NCBI GenBank assembly: GCA_038277395.1
Contig: CM076190.1
Coordinates: forward strand, 249,035,256 to 249,099,255
Direction of reading: 5' to 3'
Source of the DNA: Dryocosmus kuriphilus
Taxonomy: Eukaryota; Arthropoda; Insecta; Hymenoptera; Cynipidae
DNA: 64,000 nucleotides
Every line of letters starts with the position of its first letter. The stretch's first letter is position 1. Shown here piece by piece: positions 33,344-45,144 of this stretch. Made by a program: the position numbers and the translations under genes. Below the pieces are notes generated by a model that worked only from the letters and a program-made list of their open reading frames with translations, had not been told where the DNA came from and did no database searches.

Positions 33344-35808
33344 AAAGCTTCTGAAAGATTTGATTCTCGTACATTGGACGAAAACATTGTTAAAAAGAGG
33401 AAACTCGAAAAAAATTCCATTAATTTTAACGTAAGTATGGAAATAAAATATTAATCAGTATTATTATACTATTATACTATTATATATGAGAATGACGAAG
33501 AGACCCCTCTTTTCGACTACGAGTATCTCAAACAACCGTTATACGAAGGAAGTAACGTAACATTAGCCGAAGCGGTTATAATAATAGAGACTTTATCATC
33601 TTGTAATGGTGAAAGTAAAACAGGCGTTTAGAATTTGCTTGATGCTTTGTGCATATTAATTGGTCCAAATAACCTGCCTCGTTCAATTCACAAAATGAGA
33701 ACAATTTTTTCTTCCGTTATTAACATGATATCATACTTCACTTTGTGTCCAAGTTGCAATGACATTGTGAAGTTGCAGAAAGGGACATTACGTGAAAGTA
33801 AAGCAATCTGCGAAAAATGTAATCACTCCTGGAATAGAAATATTGACGATGGCTACTTCTTTGCAATGTTTGACTTGCAAGAACAATTCAAAAGATTTTT
33901 GGAAACTACAGAAATTAGTACAGCTTTGAAAGGAAATGAAGAATATAGAATGGCAGATAGAGGAAGTATTGAAGACATTTACGATGGTGAATTATATAAA
34001 ATTTTGAAACAATCCGTTCTCAAATCACTTAACAATTTTAGTATCAATCTATTTGTGGATGGGGCAGCTTTCTTCAAATCTTCTAAAAAATCATGTTACC
34101 CAATTATTTTATCCTTGAATGAACTTCCTCCATCATTAAGATTCAAAAAACTTTTATTGGCTGGATTATGGTTTGGACCGAAACAACCGCTAACACATGT
34201 TCTCTTTAAACCTTTGAGAGAGAATTTAAACGTTTTGATTAACGATGGAGTAACGTGGAGGAATGTCGATGGAGACACAGTAAACAGTAAAATTGTTCCT
34301 CTTTGCTGTTGTGCAGATACAGTAGCAAGAGCAAAGTTGATGAAAAACGTTCAGTTCAATGGAGAATATGGATGCCCTGATTGTTATAATCCCGGAAGGT
34401 ATGTTAAATCGAAAACAAAGGAAGGAACAGAGAAAAAGACGGTCCATGCTCCATAGATGATAAAAACACATCGAATAATGAAGATCGAGGCGAAAATGGA
34501 TTGTACAGGGAAAGAACAGAAAAGGAGGTCAGGAATCAAGTGAGGGAAGGATTCAAGTTGAGTATACAACCTAAAGAGAAAGGAAAAAAGAAGAAAACGT
34601 CATGCAAAGGTTTCAAGGGTCCAAGTCCGATGTTTCTGGTGCAGTACTTCAATGTCCTCAGGGGATTTCCACCAGACTGGTTACACTGTGTTCTCTTAGG
34701 TGTTCTGTATTCAATGCTTGATTTATGGCTTGATAGTCACGGTATGCCTTACTACATTGGTTATCCCAATGCTCTTAAAGCATTAAATTCTCGATTGAGT
34801 GCAATGAAGCCACCCCGACAAATTCACCGATTAGATCGAGTGATAACGGATCGTCGGAATTGGAAGGGAACGGAATTCAAATCTTTCCTTCTTTACTACA
34901 CCCTTCCTTGTCTGACAGGAATACTTCCCAAAAAATACTTGAAACATTTTTCTCTTTTGGTAGAAGCAATCGGGATATTATTAAAATCTGGTATAACAGA
35001 GAATGATTTGAAGAGGAGTGAAAAATTATTACAAAAATTTGTTGTTACCTTTGAGAAATTGTATGCAGCGGAAAAAATGACTTTCAATGTACACATTCTT
35101 TTACACTTTCCTCAAGCAGTACGAATGTGTGGGCCATTATGGTGTTTTTCGACTTTTGCATATGAATCTCATACTTGTGTTCTAAAAAAATGCGTTCATT
35201 CGGCAAGAGGTGTATGTATTCAAATTGCAGAAAAAATCGCGAGAAATGATTCTTTGCCTCATTTGTTGCAATCGGTTAAGATGTCCGAATCTGTGAAGCG
35301 TGTTATACAAAAAATGACATTAGGTCATTCCGCACATGTTGGGAAAGATATTTCGAATGGAGGAATTTTATTAGGACGTGGTGTTATGACAATTTTATCG
35401 CGTGAAGAACAAGCAGCCTTGAAGGCATTCGGTTTGAGGAGTAATGAACCTGTATTGCGATTCGCGAATGTTATTTGTAACAAAGTCAAACTTTCGACAG
35501 CTTCTTACTCCTCGTGCTACAGAAGAAATAACAGTGTCGTGCAGATTACAAATGATAATTCATTTGCACGAATTCTCCAAATTCTTTGCATTAGCGATGA
35601 GTGTTACTTTATAGTAGAAGTATTAAGTACGAAGGAACTAAAAAGCGGAAGTGTCATTCTTTCACATATAAGAGAAGTGGAAGACACAAGAGATAAGCCT
35701 ATTATGGTAGTGCAACCACTTGAAATAAAAGGGGCTTGTGTTTATGTACAAATTGGAAAAACTAAATCTTACGTTTGCACTATGCCTAATACTACGGAAG
35801 TTCAATAG
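33344..35808 (+). pseudogene. EnSpm/CACTA-type DDE transposase
   Basis: Exon 33,344-33,430 (acceptor TTCCAG, donor GTAAGT; KASERFDSRTLDEN...) joins in phase to an exon opening at 33,491. The frame then runs through a CxxC...CxxC zinc module (CPSCND, CEKCNH) and the catalytic core: D at 34,058-34,060 in INLFVDGAAFFKSS, D at 34,316-34,318 in CCCADTVARA, and E at 35,164-35,166 in FAYESHT. It also includes the family-typical AGLWFG, FNGEYGCPDC and PPDWLHCVLLGVLY segments. The product excises and reinserts the element at the termini and subterminal repeats. Two lesions only: TAG at 33,629-33,631 and one frameshift near 34,440-34,456, where the frame shifts into the one open to 35,808. All three catalytic residues are retained, so inactivation looks recent. 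Confidence 0.88.
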
Positions 35809-37440
35809 TATTTTTTGCAAGGACGGCCATGCCATGTAGCTATATTTACGTAGTGTATTCTGAGACAATTCATTGAATGTGTAGACTCAAGAAAAAGATA
35901 ATTATGTAGATAGTTCAAACTAAGCTGAATAAGTGGACAAATCCAATGATACAAAATCTGTTGAGAATTAATAAATATCATATAATTTAATTTATATTTT
36001 ATATTTATGCTGATATATTCGAAGATAATTTGTGAACAACTTTGATGTATGTACTTGATGAAATTATAATGCAAATAAACTAGTAACATTTTTAGTAATT
36101 GAATGATGATTTTGAGTTTTCATGATTTGACTTTACAAATAATATTATAAATATTTATTATAATATAGATAAGGGTCACCTTGAATTAACACATATGGTC
36201 AAAATATTTTCTCAAGTTTTTTCTTTTTCCAGGAATATTGAGTTTAAAACTTACGGGACTCCCTATATTAATAAGGGGCATAACGCATGGCTACTTTTAT
36301 GTGAAGTATGTTTGCGTTTCATTGTTTTTGCGATCTTCCCGAAAAATTGGCATAAACTGACAGAAGGTTGAAAGGGAATCGATTTGCCGTTTTGGGGACG
36401 ATTATATTCAAGGTCATGAAAAATTTTTGACTACTCTACTCATAAAAAATTTGGGGAACACGAGACACTTAACTTTAAAAATAATCATTCAGAAAATCAT
36501 GCTGAAGAATCCAGCAGTGGGACTCCGGGGCACTTACAAAAAATGAAAATGAAAACGAACCTCTCTTTCTCACTCATGAATGTATAAAGAGAGGTCCGTT
36601 TGAATTTCGATTTCAAAACTGGTTTTGAATTAGATTTCCCTGGTTAGCGCTTGATGTCGCTTCTGTGAAGAGAAGAAAATATAAAACTAGATCCCACCAT
36701 TATCGACAGGAACTTCGGACACGTAGTTCATGACAGAGACACAACCATTTCAGTTGTCGCTAAATTCCATCAAGGGAACTATTGATATACACATCGATCG
36801 ATATTCTCGTTATTCTCCTTACATTTTACAAGATATTTTATCAATTAGGATTTTATTTCTTAAATAGAAAGTCTACCGTTCAAAGACAAGATCTATTTAA
36901 AAAAACGTAGTTCAATAATAAGTATTATATTTCATTTCAACTATATATAAATTTAAACAATTGATGAGATTTTTTATTTTGCGTTCGATCAAGCTTCTTT
37001 GGGAGATTCTTCTTTTTAAAATGAACTTTTTTGCTATTGGTTCTGCGACTTTTAGTATTTCTTTTTGTTGCATCCTCGCGGAGAATTGTTAGGCTTTATA
37101 TATTTTTTGCAGTATATTGAAAGCATTAAAAGGGGAAAAATGATCTATGTATTACATAAAGCGTTTAGTTGTGTGTTGAGGGGGGAGGAGGGGTAGTTGT
37201 GCCTATCGTAATCAACCAATTTTTTTCAGCAATACATTCAGAAAAACAGTTTTAATAGAGCTGGAATTGTATAAAATCTGAAATCTTTATAAATTAAATT
37301 ATTATAAAATTCAATTTGTCTATATACGTATGTCACTTTAATACGAGTTATATAAACAAAAAAATAAGATTTTTGCGAACTAATAGAAAATTAATGTGTT
37401 TCTTTAAAACAAAATGCATATAATTGAAGAATTATACTTC
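35809..37440. other. 3' part of the EnSpm element, non-coding
   Basis: AT-rich sequence after the transposase stop. I see no ORF, no splice-bounded exon and no repeat shared with the rest of the window until the right subterminal motifs begin around 37,450. Confidence 0.5.
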
Positions 37441-37449
37441 ACAATTAAA

Positions 37450-37706
37450 AAAAGTCAGAATTCGTCAAAATCAATAAGCACTCAATTTCTGTAGATATTT
37501 TACGATGGAAGCAATGCAGCGCTATAAATCTTTTGATTCATATCGACCAAGACAAACTGAGCAGGTAATAGAAATAGCTACCTAACCAGGTATAAAATCT
37601 ATCTATCGTCAGAAATATTCAGACTGGTCAGGAATGGTCAGGATGTTCAGGAATCGTCAGAAATTCTGACGATTTGTGACTATTCCTGACTTTTTTTTTA
37701 GTAGGG
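37450..37706. promoter_or_regulatory. Right subterminal repeats and terminus of the EnSpm element
   Basis: GTCAGGAAT, TCAGGAATCGTCAGAAATTC and TGACGATTTGTGAC motifs clustered before the terminal AGTAGGG, mirroring the left end at 25,714-26,080. Probable transposase-recognition region by analogy with CACTA elements. Confidence 0.65.
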
Positions 37707-37969
37707 TGAGTAAGTTAAACACAGGTTTTTCACAACATTCATGGCACTTCGGACACTATTTTGATTTCGATTACAAAAATATTAAAATTTTATCTAGAGA
37801 AAATAATATTCACAAAAGACGAATTTTAGAATCTATTTTTATCAATAAATTTTCTAAAATATCTATCAATTTTAAAACTGAAACTATGAACATCAATAGC
37901 ATTTATAATTGTATCTTACATTCAACACAAAATAATTTTTTTCATTTTACTTTTTTCAAACTACTTTGA
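37707..37969 (+). pseudogene. Penelope-like GIY-YIG ORF, right part after the EnSpm insertion
   Basis: Continues the frame broken at 25,713: SKLNTGFSQHSWHFGHYFDFD then KILSRENNIHKRRILESIFI. This is the HxxxxGHxFDF...ILxxExxxxKRxxxE pattern of the C-terminal half of GIY-YIG endonucleases in Penelope-like elements, with the metal-binding-region glutamate present (RRILESIFI). It ends at 37,969. The upstream reverse transcriptase is not in the window, so it was a 5'-truncated copy before the EnSpm landed in it. Confidence 0.75.
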
Positions 37970-38312
37970 TTTTGGCGCGCTAATTCTCATTTGAGGTTTA
38001 AACCATCGACAAGCATCTCTATTATAAACTCCGTTTTCGCTTCAGTATGTCGTTTGTCCTGTGTCCATTCACGTCATTCTCCACAACACCTCTTTTAGAA
38101 ATGTGAATTTTCACTAAAAATGATTCAGAGCCATTGTTTTTGCTCTGAATTAAAACAACTACAAAATTTTTCTTAATCAGTGACTTGTTATATCAGTTGA
38201 GTTTTAATATGACTACTCTTTGTACATCGTTATGTCTCTTTAGTTATTTGAGGTTAAATCCTCATTCTTTCGATTTTTGCAACAAACAATGTTTTAATAT
38301 CTTCAGGTATGT

Positions 38313-38518
38313 TTATAAAGTTTTTTCCAAATTCTGTATCCATTCTACAGCTTCTAATTTGTGACAGGGCAAAACTTTGCCTGCCACTTTTAGAAAAGAA
38401 AACCATCCCTCCTGCCGGCACCAGAAAAACGAAGCATAGATCCTTTCCCAATATTCTTTGCCCAGGAATTCGGAGCGAGGGTCAAACTCTGCGAGGTCAC
38501 TTTCGGCAGACATTTTAA
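38313..38518 (-). CDS. Unrecognised 66-aa ORF (start of a protein or exon)
   Basis: ATG-initiated minus-strand frame (MSAESDLAEFDP..., EYWERIYASFFW, EAVEWIQNL). Its composition looks protein-like, and the opening weakly recalls the N-terminus of small lysine methyltransferases (xLGxxxYWxxxY ... WI), but the methyltransferase motifs that should follow are absent. A neighbouring frame stays open downstream (to 38,254), suggesting a frameshift. It could be an exon relic or chance. Confidence 0.25.
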
Positions 38519-39950
38519 TTTGTACTTATGTCTCTTTTTTTTGTATCTTTGCTCAAAATCATTGAAGCGAGGGCAAGAGTGGGCGTCGAAGTGTCAACAG
38601 GATCTTGAAAAGTCAGCTTCACGGCACGTGGACTTGCCTGGGTTGCCTTCCCATGGGGGGGGGGGGGGGGGGAGCAGAGGTTGCATAGATGTCTCTGTCT
38701 CTTCCCAGCTGTGGGGACTAGTTTTAATATAACCTAATCTTATAGCGACCAAAGTCGCCAGCGAGTCAACTCTCTATGTCGCACAGTTAAAGCCGCCAGC
38801 GTGTTCACTCTCTAGGTTGAGTAGTTAGAGTTACAAGGAGAGTTGCGACTCTTGCGTAGATAGACAAGGGCCGAGCGCTAGAGGATTCCGTAGCCATCTT
38901 TCCTGAGACGCACAACTCTACGAGTACGTGCAATGTACCATTCTTTAATAAAGTAATATTTGATTGTTATCATTGATTGAATTCCTCGCCACGCCTCATA
39001 AGCGGATTGTAGGCCGCAGGGTATTAACTTATTCAATATCAACTACTTATACGGCACATGAGACGGTCAACGGTGATCGAGACGCTCAGAGATAGAGGGG
39101 AGAACCACGGGGGTGAAACATGTAATAGAAAAGGTAGCATCACGTGCCCATGCTAAAATACTGAAGTCAGTGGAGGAACTATTTTCATATAGTTGCAAAA
39201 CGATCAGCGTAGTTCTGTCCCGCCATGTTGGTTTAACCGGTGGCATCCGTCGCATCCGTATTAATTCTTATTGACGTCATGTGAAATTCAGACGATGTAG
39301 GGAATGCTGTTATTACTTAAGAAAAAATCAAAATAAAGTAGAATGTAGGAGAGAAATAAATGTAAAAAGGTACGAAAGATGTTTATTCTTATTGTGATTT
39401 TTATATAATTTCAAATATTTCGACATTAATGTGTTTTAGTCGTTTTTGTAACCTAAATATAAATAATAACCTCAAAATTCAAGGTTTTTGATGAAATTGA
39501 GAAAAATGAACAGACTTTTAATTATAGAATCGTTTTTAAATGACAAAAAATGATTGAATGTATTTCATGTTTGAAAAAATCTTATTGTAATCAAATAATT
39601 GACTGGTAGACTGCGATTTCTTTTAAATTATACAATTATCTTTAATTATTTAAGTATTTAGAATTTTTGTCCATTTTTAATATTTAAATTTGATTTTTTT
39701 ATCTGCAAGATGTCATTATTTTAAAATTGTTTACCTATTAAGGCCTTTCAAATGTAATTGTGTAATCTTGAACAATTTATAAATTTGATATTGTGTAATT
39801 TTTAGTATTAAATTATTCGGCTTGGAAATAAGTTTTCAATTTCAAATTGTTCAACGACTAAACATTTCCAATTTGGAGTAAATTTTCATTTATGGTTTCA
39901 AAAATGTCTTATTAATTTTATTGAACACAACAGCGTAAAGGTGTGTCTAA
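38519..39950. other. Non-coding stretch with an 18-bp G run
   Basis: Contains a poly-G tract of 18 bases (38,655-38,672) and an AATAAA near 38,948 in a region rich in GCCAGCG-type words. A retroelement LTR is possible around 38,730-39,010, but I could not find matching ends. From 39,260 to 39,940 it is plain AT-rich DNA. Confidence 0.35.
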
Positions 39951-40511
39951 ATTCGCAATCAGACTATAATTTTCCATCAAGAACAAGAACAGTCAATTCA
40001 GGAACTGGAGCATCCACTCCATCATCGTCGCGTTTGTCGGGCTGCTGCTCAGCTTTTAAATTTGCTCCAGGAACGACCGGTCCTACTTTTAGAGGAATTG
40101 AATCCAAAACTCTTCACTTTAGTTCCTGATTTGTCAATCGTCAAGGTAAGTCTTGTTATTTTCTGGTGCCATTTGCATCTTTTATCTGCATTCAACTACT
40201 CTTTTTTTACTACAATTTCCTATTAATTTAATTAATACTAATCATTCATCTTTTTTCTCTAATTTTTCTAGAGACTTCGAGAAGAGCTCCAAATGATGAA
40301 ACAATATTTGGTCCTTTGTCCCGAAGCCAATATCCAAGGTTTGCCCTGGCGAGTTGGACTCCGGACTCATTTTTTGGAAAACTCTGGCAGCTATTCTGTA
40401 AAATATCTCGTGGATCTGCAAAGTGGAATTTTAATGGAAGAACTTCGAGCTGCTGACGACAACATGAAAAATCATATTACCGAAGATTGTGAATTGTGTA
40501 GAGGAAGATGA
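39951..40511 (+). pseudogene. Two exons of a DEF8-like (Rubicon-homology) gene, partial
   Basis: An exon ending at 40,145 (donor AAG|GTAAGT) reads VCRAAAQLLNLLQERPVLLL and ELNPKLFTLVPDLSIVK. After a 126 bp intron (acceptor TTTTTCTAG) the exon starting at 40,272 reads RLREELQMMKQYLVLC, then THFLENSGSYSVKYLVDL, then DCELCRGR. This is the order and spacing of the C-terminal Rubicon-homology region of DEF8, whose final cysteines form zinc sites and which in DEF8 links to Rab7/lysosome positioning (from memory). The second exon should splice at AAG|GTGAGT; the sequence has AAG|ATGAGT (40,505-40,513), so reading runs into TGA at 40,509. The last zinc-binding exon and all upstream exons were not found. 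The intron means it is not a processed copy; it is a truncated duplicate, or part of a gene with distant exons and a donor change. Confidence 0.72.
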
Positions 40512-42046
40512 GTTTGCTTTTAATTATTATTCATATTTATTGATGCATTAAGCAATGTCTCGATATTTGCAGAAAGCAAATAACAATCTATATATTTCTA
40601 GTAATATAATTCATTGTCCAAAATGCATAAGAATCGAACAACGCTGATCATTATTAACAGATAATTCGAACTCCGTGACAAAAGACGAAGCACCCGATTA
40701 TGATAAATTTGATAAATATGACTCGGTATCTTAATTTAATTTACAAAAAAGTATTCTGTTCAGCCACACTATGCTTCTCTTATACAGGACTCAAGAAGAG
40801 CTAATTTAAATACATTTTATTTACTCCTTTCTGAAAGGTAATTCTTATGCCTTGCTCTTTTAAATTTTTTAGGCTCTTTAGCTAGGAAAAACAATAATCA
40901 ATGGAAGTATCGCTATTCTATTTCGTAAATTTAAATTTGAAGTTCATTCCACTGAAGCTATAAACCGAAACTAATATGAACTCATAATTATGAGAGAGAA
41001 GGTAATTTTGACTGCATCATTAGAATGTTTTTATCTTGACCTATAAATTGGATTTTACATAAGATGACAACATAAAATTGACGCAATTTTCGAAAACCTA
41101 TTCCTACATTTTAACTTAATTATACCAGAACTTAAAATGCTAATTAATCAAAATTCATGCAGTAAACCAAATTTTTTTCAGATAAGCTATCGATACAAAA
41201 ATATTTCCAGATACTTGCGAATTTTTTCTGAACCCCCTGTCTAAATTGAACTATGTCACGTGTAATAAATTGAAGGAATATCGTGTGACTATTGTATGGT
41301 TGTAAAAACCTAAGTCAACATCGCTTTTTTTGTTAATATTCTATCGTTACTAAATGTACATATTTTAACTGTAAATGTTTTTTTTTACGAAGATATTCTA
41401 TAGTTTTTAATTCTAAAATAAATTATTTCAATCTTTAACAATGTTTTCTTATTTAAAATACCAATTTCCTCCTTTTATTTCAATATTTATGTTTGACGCA
41501 AAAAAAAAGAAAAAAAGAAATCAATTTGAATTTCGCGCCCATGCAAAACTACGTTAGTTTCCGAGCGACTATTTTAACAGTTGCTCAAAGATCCTGGTGG
41601 TTTTGATGCCCACGAATTTGCATTACGTTTCACCCCCGTGGGAAGAACCATCGACGACATGAGGAGAAACAGGCCGATCCACTAATCACCAGCCTTCACC
41701 AAAATTCTCGAAGTCCACTACCGGAAACGCCGGAGTTGGCAGATGGCACTGAGAGCGGTGAAACTATCACTAGATTTACCCCTTTTATCAGCAGTTTATA
41801 AATCACAATGAAGGATTGTGAGTGGAATAAGGGCAATAGACAACCACGTATAAAAGGATTGTAAGGAAGAATTGTAATAATTGTATTGAGATTTAATATT
41901 TTCTTTGGCGAAAAATGGAACCCGAGAAGGCGATAACTATCGGTACATCAGCAAGGTATGTGAGTTTGTTTTCTAACCGGTAGTTTTGGCTTCATTTCGT
42001 TGATCAAGTTAAAGACAAAGTTTGTGATACCGCTAAGACGATAGGC
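40512..42046. other. Non-coding stretch downstream of the DEF8-like exons
   Basis: AT-rich. A short open piece starting ATG at about 41,916 (MEPEKAITIGTSA) is followed by GTATGTGAG, which could be a first coding exon, but nothing downstream supports it. The mariner at 42,049 interrupts this same stretch. Confidence 0.35.
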
Positions 42047-42048
42047 TA

Positions 42049-42955
42049 CGAGGGCCTACCCAAAAGAAACCGAACTGATGTTGTGGGGAGCGGAGTTGTT
42101 GTAGTACCGGGTTTTTGCCGGTAGGTGCGTGTAGAGGCACTTTTTACCAGTTAGTATGCCAACTGCTATCACTGTGTAAGGTTGCATTTGGTGTGTGTAA
42201 TTTTTTTTGTGACTGTTGCTTTGCGCGCTCGTCGTTTTATGTGATGGTTGATTTTCGTGATCAGCGTGCCAACGTGAGGTTTTGCTTCCTGCTCGGGAAA
42301 ACGGGCACAGAAACTCTTCAAATGTTGAAAACGGCCTACAAGGATGATGCTATGGGAAAAACTCAAGTGTTCGAGTGGTTTTCTCGTTTTAAAAGTGGGG
42401 AAATGTCAATTGACGATCAACCTCGCTCTGGACGTCCTTCGACGGCCCGAACCGACGAAAATGTTGAAAAAATTCGTGAAATCATCCTGGAAGATCGACG
42501 AAGGACCATCGAAGAAGTTGTGCAACAGTTTACGACGGAAAAGGCCTGATTTGTGGCAGTCGGGGGACTGGTTTTTCCACCACGACAACACCCCTGCTCA
42601 CACAGCTCTTTCTGTGCGCCGATTTTTGACTAAAAATAGCATGGCCACTATTCCTCACCCACCCTATTCACCCGATTTAGCCCCCTGTGACTTTTTTTTA
42701 TTCCCCCGAATGAAAAGGGACATGAAAGGAAAGCGTTTTGCGGACGTAGCTGAAGTGAAGGAAAAAACGACGGAGGCGCTGTCAAGCATCACAAAAGAGG
42801 AATTTAAAAAATGTTTCGAACAATGGAATAAAAGATTAGATAAGTGTATTGTCTCCAATGGAGAGTACTTTGAAGGAGATTAAATGTTTTTTGTAGAAAA
42901 ATCAAAATAATAACTTTGTACAAAAGTAGTTCGGTTTCTTTTGGGTAGGCCCTCG
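42049..42955 (+). mobile_element. Internally deleted mariner, 907 bp
   Basis: Perfectly matching ends (CGAGGGCCTACCCAAAAGAAACCGAAC at 42,049; its complement ending GGCCCTCG at 42,955) are flanked by TA at 42,047-42,048 and 42,956-42,957. A full-length relative would be about 1.3 kb; the missing part lies inside the transposase gene. The clean termini and target duplication suggest a fairly recent insertion. Confidence 0.93.
42244..42883 (+). pseudogene. mariner transposase with central deletion
   Basis: The N-terminal HTH part is intact (MVDFRDQRANVRFCF... KTQVFEWFSRFKSG, RSGRPSTAR) up to about base 42,536. It then jumps, in another frame, to RPDLWQSGDWFFHHDNTPAHT and SPDLAPCDFFLFPRMKRD, ending EYFEGD at 42,883. 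The second and third catalytic aspartates are present with 34 residues between them (DD34D). The segment with the first aspartate (TGDES/TGDET) is deleted. It cannot make active transposase, but it keeps both ends and could be mobilised in trans. Confidence 0.92.
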
Positions 42956-42957
42956 TA

Positions 42958-44263
42958 TGTGTTGGAGTGCTGCCCAGTTAGGATTAGCTGTAAAGTACAT
43001 CTTTTCGCTTTATAGTCTCGTGGTCGGTGCTTTTTTATGTATTTCTCGTTAGATTTTGGGAACAGACTACGGTAGATTCAAAATGGTAAGTTTGGGGAAT
43101 TTCCCCGTTTATCACTTTCGCGTCAGTTCGTGAGTGCGAGTCAAATTAATTACTTCTGTATTCTTGTTGGGCGATATTTGCCATTTGTCTATCATTTCCT
43201 TCTGTAATCTTTTTTTTTCCAACTTTCTCTATTTTCATTTATATTTGTAAGCTCGTAGAGTTTTAATAAAGTAATATAGTGTTAACTTAAAATGTCTGCC
43301 TCCAGTTTATTTGTCGTTGGGCGAACCTTTCGCCAGAGATAAGTAGTTTAAAATTATTTAGAGATAGCAAAGATTTTCGGAATGTCGGTAGAACCTTAAA
43401 ATCTCGGTAACCCTGAAACATGTCAGTAGCGAGAAAATCGAAAGATGCATCGATTTCGCTGTTGACTGACGCCCACGATTTTGGAAAAATAGAAGTATAT
43501 TAAAATTAAGGATAAACTGAACTGAGCTCCTTTTCTTCCTCTTGTCAGAACGTGGTTACTCTGGGTCGATCCTTTTAGAATAGAATCTTGCCATGCAGTT
43601 TGGGAGATTATTTAGGAGGCCCAAATTACCCTCACAAATTGTTCGTCGTTTTTTAATTGATCGACTATTTGATTAAGTTTGACTCTTAGATCTCCTTTTT
43701 TGCTAAGCAGTGGATTCTCTTGTTTCTCACACAAGAATTCAGGAAACTTAACTTCCTGCTGCTTGATGGCCCTTGAAGAATCATCGATGACCCATGTATT
43801 TCATCTAAATTAAGAAAAAAAAAATTAGTTACACATGTCGGTGTTTATAAGCATTATAGGAAAATAAGATAGCTTACAATAAAATCTTTTGCAAAAAATA
43901 CGAATATTTGCATACAAAACATTGTTGTTTAAAAGGACCTTAGCGCCGGTCCAAAAGACTTTCACGAGGCCGAAGCTAATTTTTTATATTTAAAAATTAA
44001 TCATTTGCTTTATTCTCTTAAACTCCACATAATACAGACAGAGTCAAAAATCTCGAAATAACCTCTTACTTTGAATGTCAGGTACTTGGAACTGAAAGTT
44101 ATTTTTTTTTATACTTAAAAATTTGACTTTTGTTTTATTAGCATTAACAAATATTATAGCGTTTTAGCATAGTATAATCCAGGCGCTTGTAACGATAACT
44201 TCCACCAATTTTTAAGCTGAATAAAGAAGCATACACGTAACAGTGAGGTTAAATTTTTCTTAC
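42958..44263. other. Non-coding stretch
   Basis: No protein or repeat recognised. An AATAAAGTAATA near 43,266 precedes a short open piece (MSASSLFVVGRTF...), which recalls an LTR-to-leader junction, but the matching parts were not found. Confidence 0.35.
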
Positions 44264-44352
44264 CAGTATGTAATCTTTTTGCGTGCCTTCGAAGATTCGG
44301 ATATTTTGCAAAAGGAATAATCTTCCAAATAGAGCAATATGATGCCATTTCA
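44264..44352 (-). pseudogene. Possible C2H2 zinc-finger exon relic
   Basis: 89-bp minus-strand segment bounded by a good acceptor (ACATTTTTACAG) and a donor (CTG|GTAAGA). One frame reads YCSIWKIIPFAKYPNLRRHAKRLHTG, matching the second half of a C2H2 finger (F...NLRRH...LH). The second cysteine of the CxxC pair is tryptophan (CSIW), so the finger would not fold normally. It could be a host exon relic or part of a transposon gene. Confidence 0.35.
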
Positions 44353-45144
44353 CTGTAAAAATGTTGCAAATATTACAAAGAATTTCGAAAAAAAACTATA
44401 TGTTGACACTATACGCTGCAAACAAATATCCCGCACATTTTTATAAGTACGAGTATAGATACACAAGTTTGAAATTACGCGCGCATGCTTGCACATGCGT
44501 GGAGCCAGAAAGCAAAGTAGAATTGGTATCTCTAGCCGCTTGTATATGATGATGCTCTGTGTCTACTGGCGCTGGTCAAATAATTATATTTCGGTAAATT
44601 TCCCGATTAACTTCACGCATAAAATTGACAGCTCAGGCGTTTGAGGATTGTATATTTGCGTTGCAACATGTTGCACTTTGCCATCAGATCAGGCTGCATT
44701 AGCGCTCCTGACGATAGACTAATTGTAAGTTATCGGAGCCCTTACTTATCGACCTCTGTTGTTTCGATGCAAGACACATCTAAGGATCGGGTACTATCTG
44801 TAAATGAACCAACTGTAAAGGTAAGTAAATGTGTAATTTTATCTAAATTTGCGAATCCAGGTATTTATAAATTTACAAAATTGGAAATTATAAAATTTCA
44901 AAAATGGACATTCTTGCAATTTTTCGTAAAAAATGTGCAGTGAGCAATTCGAATAATAAAATTTGACATTAGCAATTTTACCAAATTCTAAATTCTAAAA
45001 ATTCAAAACTGGGTTCTCTGGAAACTTATTTTGGAAATATAGATTCAAAAATTTTACTTATTATATGCATAAAAATGTATTTTTATGTATAAAAAAGGTA
45101 TTTGAGAATTGATTCATTTTACAATCAAAAATATCAGCATACTA

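Larger units (their letters stand above)
25714..37706. mobile_element. EnSpm/CACTA-type DNA transposon, 11,993 bp, two genes
   Basis: The left terminus CCCTACTAAAAAAAAAGTCAGGAAT (25,714) is matched by its reverse complement ending AGTAGGG at 37,706. A 2-bp TG target duplication flanks it (25,712-25,713 and 37,707-37,708). Removing the element plus one TG joins two halves of a Penelope ORF without a frame break, which fixes both ends to the base. Both subterminal regions are dense with TCAGGAAT, TCAGAAAT and TGACGATT motifs. Inside are a BEN-domain gene (minus) and an EnSpm-type DDE transposase (plus), transcribed away from a central ~2 kb region. CACTA/EnSpm elements usually make 2-3 bp duplications, consistent with this. 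Both genes carry disabling mutations, so this copy is probably immobile by itself. Confidence 0.9.

Noticed and set aside
38735..39010. Possible LTR with AATAAA
   Set aside because: No TG...CA ends, second LTR or adjacent retroelement coding sequence found.
41916..41965. Possible first coding exon (ATG ... GTATGTGAG)
   Set aside because: Only about 13 codons, no recognisable protein, and no downstream exon.
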